Assembly: GCA_902797015.1 (NCBI GenBank)
Contig: CADBRG010000179.1
Coordinates: 1 to 10,745 of the forward strand
Direction of reading: 5' to 3'
Length of the DNA stretch: 10,745 bases
Source of the DNA: an uncultured Lachnospiraceae bacterium
GTDB taxonomy: Bacteria; Bacillota; Clostridia; Lachnospirales; Lachnospiraceae
Part shown: one piece after another, positions 7,424 to 10,745 of the stretch
Layout of the letters: every line of letters begins with the position of its first letter
Position numbering within the stretch: the first letter of the stretch is position 1
The notes under the pieces: generated by a model
What the model saw: only the letters and a program-made list of their open reading frames with translations
What the model was told of the DNA's origin: nothing
The model's database searches: none
Program-made: the position numbers and the translations under genes

Positions 7424-7456
7424 CGCCAGAAGCCGCATAAATTCGGCATTCTGACG
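7424..7456. repeat. Imperfect hairpin, about 11 bp stem
   Basis: The 5' arm CGCCAGAAGCCG (7424-7435) pairs with CGGCATTCTGACG (7444-7456) through an 8-nt AT-rich loop, with one bulge and one mismatch. It lies about 80 bp after the regulator stop. No T-run follows on the plus strand, so it is not a standard intrinsic terminator, though it could protect or end the transcript. Confidence 0.4.
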
Positions 7457-7655
7457 CTTCCAAGGCAGTGAGGAATCGGGGATTCGAATCTTAGCAGATT
7501 GCTGAAAGATACATAATTATTGGATTCTGACTCCTCAATATTAAATCGAATAAAAATCGAATAGAAGCCCTTTTTGATCACTATCCTTCCCAAACACACT
7601 CTCGCTTAAAACCACGTAATTTATTTCTCTCTCCTACATCCTTAAGCTTATATAG

Positions 7656-7672
7656 TTCTACAAAAAGTAGAA
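7656..7672. repeat. Inverted repeat TTCTAC-N5-GTAGAA after the lipoprotein gene
   Basis: The arms TTCTAC (7656-7661) and GTAGAA (7667-7672) enclose an A5 loop (T5 on the minus strand). It lies about 40 bp downstream of the lipoprotein stop. The stem is short and AT-rich and no T-run follows the second arm on the minus strand, so it is only a weak candidate for the operon's 3' end. Confidence 0.3.
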
Positions 7673-7709
7673 TCATTATTTTCATTACGTTTTCTTTGCT
7701 AAGGTTTTG

Positions 7710-8444
7710 CTATTGCACCTGCACTGTCAGATCCCCATTCGTAGAGGCTTGTATCTTATTGGAATTGCCATGGTTGACCATGACATGGTTTTGTGCTTCC
7801 GGCTGTATGGACTCTGGATTTGTGTTATCGTATGCAACACCATTAAGAATAATATCATTGCCTGCCTCTGTTGACAGCTCATAATCATACGTTTCAGGAT
7901 CACCTATCAGGTTGACGTTTATAGGTCCGGTCAACGAATAAAGGCTCAGGTCTGAAATAACAGCATCTTTTATATCAATATTGCCATCAACATTCAAAAA
8001 CACTGACAAAGAATCTATATGGATTTCATCTGATAAAGACACATTGCTATGTTCGCTATTAATGGATAATGACCGAATACCGGGATGATCCGGCAAGTAT
8101 AAATAGATCGGATATGATTCGGTGTCTGAAATAGGTAAATCCTTACTTTCATTCACAAACAGTGTGTCCCCTTCTGTATGAACAGACACCTCCGGCAGAT
8201 ATTTGCTTTCTCCTATGGACACTGTGATTTCGTCATTGTCAGGATTTGAATTGTCTGAGCGATTAGATTGGATAATAACATCCCCGTATTTAATATTAAT
8301 GCGAATATCTGAAATTCCATTTTCAACGGCAAGTGTTCGGGCTGAATCATTGGATGATTCTGTTGCAGGTGCTCCCGCAGCACAGCCGGTTGACACAGTA
8401 AGCAGCGTACAAATTCCACAGAGCAACATTAGCTTCCTTCTCAT
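7710..8444 (-). CDS. DUF4097-like surface lipoprotein
   Basis: A 244-residue predicted lipoprotein. A short basic start (MRRK) and hydrophobic stretch lead to the signal-peptidase II site VSTGC with Cys21, so the mature protein should be anchored to the outer face of the membrane. A low-complexity Ala/Ser/Asn linker follows. The rest is made of repeated short beta-strand units (ISDIRINIKYGDVII, SLSINSEHSNVSLS, LSLYSLTGPINVNL), the pattern of the DUF4097/DUF4098 beta-helix family of putative adhesin-like proteins, whose biochemical role is not established. The ATG has a strong GGGAGGT site 8 nt upstream. It is the last gene of the ABC transporter operon, 48 bp after the second permease. Such proteins occur next to envelope-stress regulators and transporters, so a sensing or shielding role is plausible but unproven. 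Confidence 0.75.
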   Translation of the reverse strand: MRRKLMLLCGICTLLTVSTGCAAGAPATESSNDSARTLAVENGISDIRINIKYGDVIIQSNRSDNSNPDNDEITVSIGESKYLPEVSVHTEGDTLFVNESKDLPISDTESYPIYLYLPDHPGIRSLSINSEHSNVSLSDEIHIDSLSVFLNVDGNIDIKDAVISDLSLYSLTGPINVNLIGDPETYDYELSTEAGNDIILNGVAYDNTNPESIQPEAQNHVMVNHGNSNKIQASTNGDLTVQVQ

Positions 8445-8492
8445 TGTTTATACCTCCCGATAATTACTGATAACATAAAAGATTGGTCATTC

Positions 8493-9380
8493 TTATTTCA
8501 GTTCCTCTGTCCAAAACACACGTAATCCAGCTATGGTTGAAAATAATGTAAACACTGCCGCTCCAAGAAAGATCACCGGGATTTTCAGATAGATCAGATC
8601 AATCTTATCCAGCCAGGGAAAGCACATAAACTGAATTAAAGGACCGCCCGGAAGAAAATCAAGCATGAATTCTGAGATTTTCCGTCGGATTCCCCCGATA
8701 TAAAACGGACATTTATCCCCCACATGGTATACAATATCGCCGTTGTCAAATTCTAAAGTAAAATACTCATGCCACTGTAGATTTCCTGTCTGATAAAACG
8801 GTATCAACAACAAGGCCAGAATCAGCCCAATACATATGATCATGGATGCAGTCCTGTTTGGGACAATCATTGAGATCATACGAAACAATGCTGCGAGGGC
8901 CACCATGATCGCATACAGACAAAGAACATAAAAGACAAACTCTCGGATGCTCATTTCCCGGAATATACCCAAAGCTGTAAAACCTGCAAATAAACCTGCA
9001 ATCCAGTAGACGGAAAACATGATCCATCCGACCAGCATATCTGCCAGCATACCGGCCAGGTAGATCTGTTTTCGCGAATATCCTGCAAGGATCTTATTCC
9101 GGATGGTTCCATCTGCATACTCGGTTCCTTCAAAATAGCTGATAAAAAAAGCAAAATAGGCCGCCAGAAAAAGGATCCATTTAAATATATAATGGTCTAT
9201 GATAGGTACGTCCTGAACATATCCCCCAATCAGTCCATTTGTAAGTCCGGTCAGATAATAGTCCAATTTGGCACATAAGGTTGTGCAAAAGATGCCAAGC
9301 CCTGCGGACAATAAAACTGCCAGTTTAAAAAAGCCATTTTTTCCCAGGCGGACAATATAAGAATAGAATAATCTCCGCAT
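8493..9380 (-). CDS. ABC-2 type transporter permease (second permease)
   Basis: A 295-residue integral membrane protein with about six hydrophobic segments (roughly 18-36, 66-84, 108-137, 147-170, 177-195 and 267-287). A long hydrophilic loop at about 196-265 probably faces outside. After the second segment comes EYADGTIRNKILAGYSRKQIY (starting at residue 87), the cytoplasmic coupling-type motif also found in the partner permease (SSGTLRNMVLAGHNR). This supports pairing of the two proteins into one channel driven by the neighbouring ATPase. The start at 9380 is chosen because GGAGGGG lies about 7 nt upstream; in-frame starts at 9401 or 9473 would add N-terminal residues that overlap the previous gene. 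It starts 17 bp after that gene. The exported substrate is unknown; the family includes bacitracin and lantibiotic immunity exporters. Confidence 0.85.
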   Translation of the reverse strand: MRRLFYSYIVRLGKNGFFKLAVLLSAGLGIFCTTLCAKLDYYLTGLTNGLIGGYVQDVPIIDHYIFKWILFLAAYFAFFISYFEGTEYADGTIRNKILAGYSRKQIYLAGMLADMLVGWIMFSVYWIAGLFAGFTALGIFREMSIREFVFYVLCLYAIMVALAALFRMISMIVPNRTASMIICIGLILALLLIPFYQTGNLQWHEYFTLEFDNGDIVYHVGDKCPFYIGGIRRKISEFMLDFLPGGPLIQFMCFPWLDKIDLIYLKIPVIFLGAAVFTLFSTIAGLRVFWTEELK

Positions 9381-9397
9381 CTGTATTCCCCTCCAAT

Positions 9398-10207
9398 TCA
9401 TCTCAGATCCTTTCTTTGAAACAGTAAACCGCCAATCACAAACGTCAGTAGGATAATGGCCAGAGAGCCACATAGTATTACAAATGGGTGAAATGCGGTG
9501 ATATCTTCAAGCCCAGACGGTATTCTTGGAAGAATGAACAGTCGCATCATCTGGCTCCCCGGCAGAAGGTTCATCAAAAACAACGCCCGTCCTTTTTGAT
9601 AGAAACTGCCTTCCCATATCGTAAGATCTGTCAGCAGGTTTAACTGATGTACCCCATAACACAGACTTGCCAGCATTCCGCCTACGCTAACGACAAAGGC
9701 ACCGATCTGTCCGGAAAACAAAACCGTTATCAATGATGTGAATGCACAAAGTGAGATAATCAGAGCAACTGCACATAATAAAAACAGGGCCGTCGCTATT
9801 CCGTGATAAACCTGAAAAGCCCCCATGCTTGAATAGCCTGCAACAAAAACTGTAAGCATATGAAGCAAGAGAATAGCACATCCTGCTATGACATTTGTAA
9901 CAAAGATAGAGAAGAAAATGTGAAAACGGTTATGACCGGCTAATACCATATTTCGGAGGGTTCCGCTGCTAAACGGTATTCCGCCAAAATAAACTGTAAA
10001 TACAGATGCAATCATTGCTATCACGTTCATAAACTGGCAAATATGATAATCCATCACATATCCGTCTGCCCCAATCAAATGAATCTCCATCGCCCTGCGC
10101 GCTACAACAATACATATCACACCGGTAATCACAGCTGCGGTCAATGCAAGCAAAAAAAACTTGCTCCTGAACAATCTTGACAGGTTTGATTTTATTAATG
10201 TATTCAT
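9398..10207 (-). CDS. ABC-2 type transporter permease (first permease)
   Basis: A 269-residue integral membrane protein with six likely membrane spans (about 17-36, 57-76, 98-125, 138-160, 165-187 and 242-262), the usual count for an ABC-2 permease. FSSGTLRNMVLAGHNR (79-94) after the second span is the conserved cytoplasmic motif. LLPGSQMMRLF near 214-224 matches LLPGGPLIQF-like residues in the second permease, so the two genes probably arose by duplication. The ATG lies one base after the ATPase stop, implying translational coupling and a fixed ratio. It probably forms a heterodimer with the next gene product in a BcrAB- or LanFEG-like exporter. Confidence 0.85.
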   Translation of the reverse strand: MNTLIKSNLSRLFRSKFFLLALTAAVITGVICIVVARRAMEIHLIGADGYVMDYHICQFMNVIAMIASVFTVYFGGIPFSSGTLRNMVLAGHNRFHIFFSIFVTNVIAGCAILLLHMLTVFVAGYSSMGAFQVYHGIATALFLLCAVALIISLCAFTSLITVLFSGQIGAFVVSVGGMLASLCYGVHQLNLLTDLTIWEGSFYQKGRALFLMNLLPGSQMMRLFILPRIPSGLEDITAFHPFVILCGSLAIILLTFVIGGLLFQRKDLR

Positions 10208-10208
10208 A

Positions 10209-10745
10209 TTATCTGTCTCCCAGTAGTCTGATGTAATAGGATTCCAGATCCTCTTGACCCATTTCAGCCATCAACTCATCCAGTGTCATTTCTTTAATCA
10301 TCTTTCCGTCATCGATGATCCCGAAGTGGGTTGCCACTTTTACTAATTCCGCCAGGATGTGACTGGAGATCACCATGGTTATTCCCTGTTCTTGGTTTAA
10401 TCTGATAATCAATTTTCGTATTTCGATAATTCCCCTTGGATCCAATCCATTGATTGGCTCATCGAGAAACAATAGCGAAGGTTTACCCGCCAAAGCAACT
10501 GCAATTCCAAGGCGTTGCCGCATACCAAGTGAAAAATGTTTCACTTTCTTTTTGCCTGTGTCATTAAGGCCAACTAAATTCAACAATTCCGGAATGTCTG
10601 CAAAATCTTTCAATCCCAGAATTCGATATTGCATTTTCAGATTTTCAACTGCTGTCATTTCCCGGTAAAGCGCCGGTGATTCTACAACTGCTCCTATCCT
10701 GTATGATTCTCTCTTCTTCGAATCTTCACAGCCCCCAATGATGTA
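10209..10745 (-). CDS. BcrA-like ABC transporter ATP-binding protein, 5' end cut by window edge
   Basis: The C-terminal 178 residues of an ABC ATPase. The frame stays open to the right edge, so the apparent ATG at 10658 is internal. Visible motifs are the Q-loop region GAVVESPALYREMTAVENL (Glu in place of Gln, as is common in BcrA-type ATPases), the signature FSLGMRQRLGIA, Walker B LLFLDEPINGLDP and the H-loop MVISSH. Walker A lies outside the window. It should power the two permeases encoded immediately downstream. The Glu Q-loop and the operon layout resemble bacitracin/lantibiotic immunity exporters. A sensor kinase or regulator, common upstream of such cassettes, may lie beyond the edge but cannot be seen. 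Confidence 0.92.
   Translation of the reverse strand, partial: YIIGGCEDSKKRESYRIGAVVESPALYREMTAVENLKMQYRILGLKDFADIPELLNLVGLNDTGKKKVKHFSLGMRQRLGIAVALAGKPSLLFLDEPINGLDPRGIIEIRKLIIRLNQEQGITMVISSHILAELVKVATHFGIIDDGKMIKEMTLDELMAEMGQEDLESYYIRLLGDR

Larger units (their letters stand above)
7343..7709. other. Gap of about 370 bp between convergent genes, no convincing gene
   Basis: This AT-rich stretch lies between the 3' ends of the regulator and the lipoprotein gene. It holds the hairpin at 7424-7456, the palindrome GATTCGAATC (7481-7490), a tandem ATCGAATA pair near 7554-7570 and the inverted repeat at 7656-7672. Short open frames exist: plus 7354-7440 (28 codons), minus 7339-7599 (86 codons, GTG start) and minus 7581-7685 (34 codons). 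None has a good ribosome binding site or a recognisable product. The 86-codon frame is Phe- and Cys-rich and looks like a non-coding shadow. It could be the worn remnant of a mobile or dispersed element; this is inference only. Confidence 0.5.

Noticed and set aside
7471..7500. T-loop-like GGGGATTCGAATCTT suggesting a tRNA end or attachment site
   Set aside because: No acceptor, D or anticodon arm can be folded upstream and no CCA follows; the match is explained by the palindrome GATTCGAATC.
7339..7599. Minus-strand open frame of 86 codons
   Set aside because: GTG start without a ribosome binding site, Phe/Cys/Trp-rich composition, end overlapping the regulator stop, and no recognisable family.
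7581..7685. Minus-strand 34-codon frame beginning MKIMILLFVELYK
   Set aside because: No ribosome binding site upstream and AT-rich gap sequence; probably chance.
10375..10668. Plus-strand open frame of 97 codons opposite the ABC ATPase gene
   Set aside because: Antisense to a gene with clear ABC motifs; no ribosome binding site and no recognisable product.

Overview
The window looks like chromosomal DNA from a strictly anaerobic Gram-positive bacterium of the Clostridia, most likely a Lachnospiraceae-type gut or anaerobic organism. This is inferred from an oxygen-sensitive [FeFe]-hydrogenase, ferredoxin-based redox proteins, strong AGGAGG-type ribosome binding sites, a PucR/CdaR-type regulator and a BcrA-like ABC exporter cassette. 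Species cannot be read from the window.

Region 1 (1-5599, minus strand) is a compact four-gene operon, transcribed in this order: a CocE/NonD-family alpha/beta hydrolase (593 aa), a small 2x[4Fe-4S] ferredoxin (97 aa, GTG start), a fumarate reductase/AprA-like FAD flavoprotein (608 aa), and an [FeFe]-hydrogenase catalytic subunit whose 3' end runs off the left edge. Gaps are 30, 3 and 4 bp, and each downstream gene has its own ribosome binding site at or inside the end of the previous gene. The three redox genes read as one electron chain: hydrogenase H-cluster, hydrogenase FeS domains, ferredoxin subunit, FAD enzyme. The hydrolase would prepare or release the substrate. The natural substrate cannot be read from sequence, and I do not recognise a described pathway with this gene set.

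Region 2 (5600-5794) is a divergent control region with two direct ACGGATT repeats 21 bp apart, a perfect TGCTAA/TTAGCA inverted repeat and an imperfect 17-bp palindrome. Region 3 (5795-7342, plus strand) is a PucR-type transcription factor that very likely controls the operon.

Region 4 (7343-7709) is an AT-rich gap of about 370 bp without a convincing gene. It holds several short inverted repeats and may be a relic or dispersed repeat.

Region 5 (7710-10745, minus strand) is a second, unrelated operon: the C-terminal part of a BcrA-like ABC ATPase (its start lies beyond the right edge), two ABC-2 type permeases that share a GTxRN motif, and a DUF4097-like surface lipoprotein. It looks like an antimicrobial-peptide resistance or envelope-stress exporter.

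The most interesting item is the hydrolase-ferredoxin-flavoprotein-hydrogenase operon with its divergent PucR regulator. It is a candidate undescribed H2-linked (H2-consuming or H2-evolving) catabolic system. The hydrogenase has lost three of the four cysteines of its N-terminal [2Fe-2S] domain, and the flavoprotein lacks the usual fumarate-reductase QFHPT motif.
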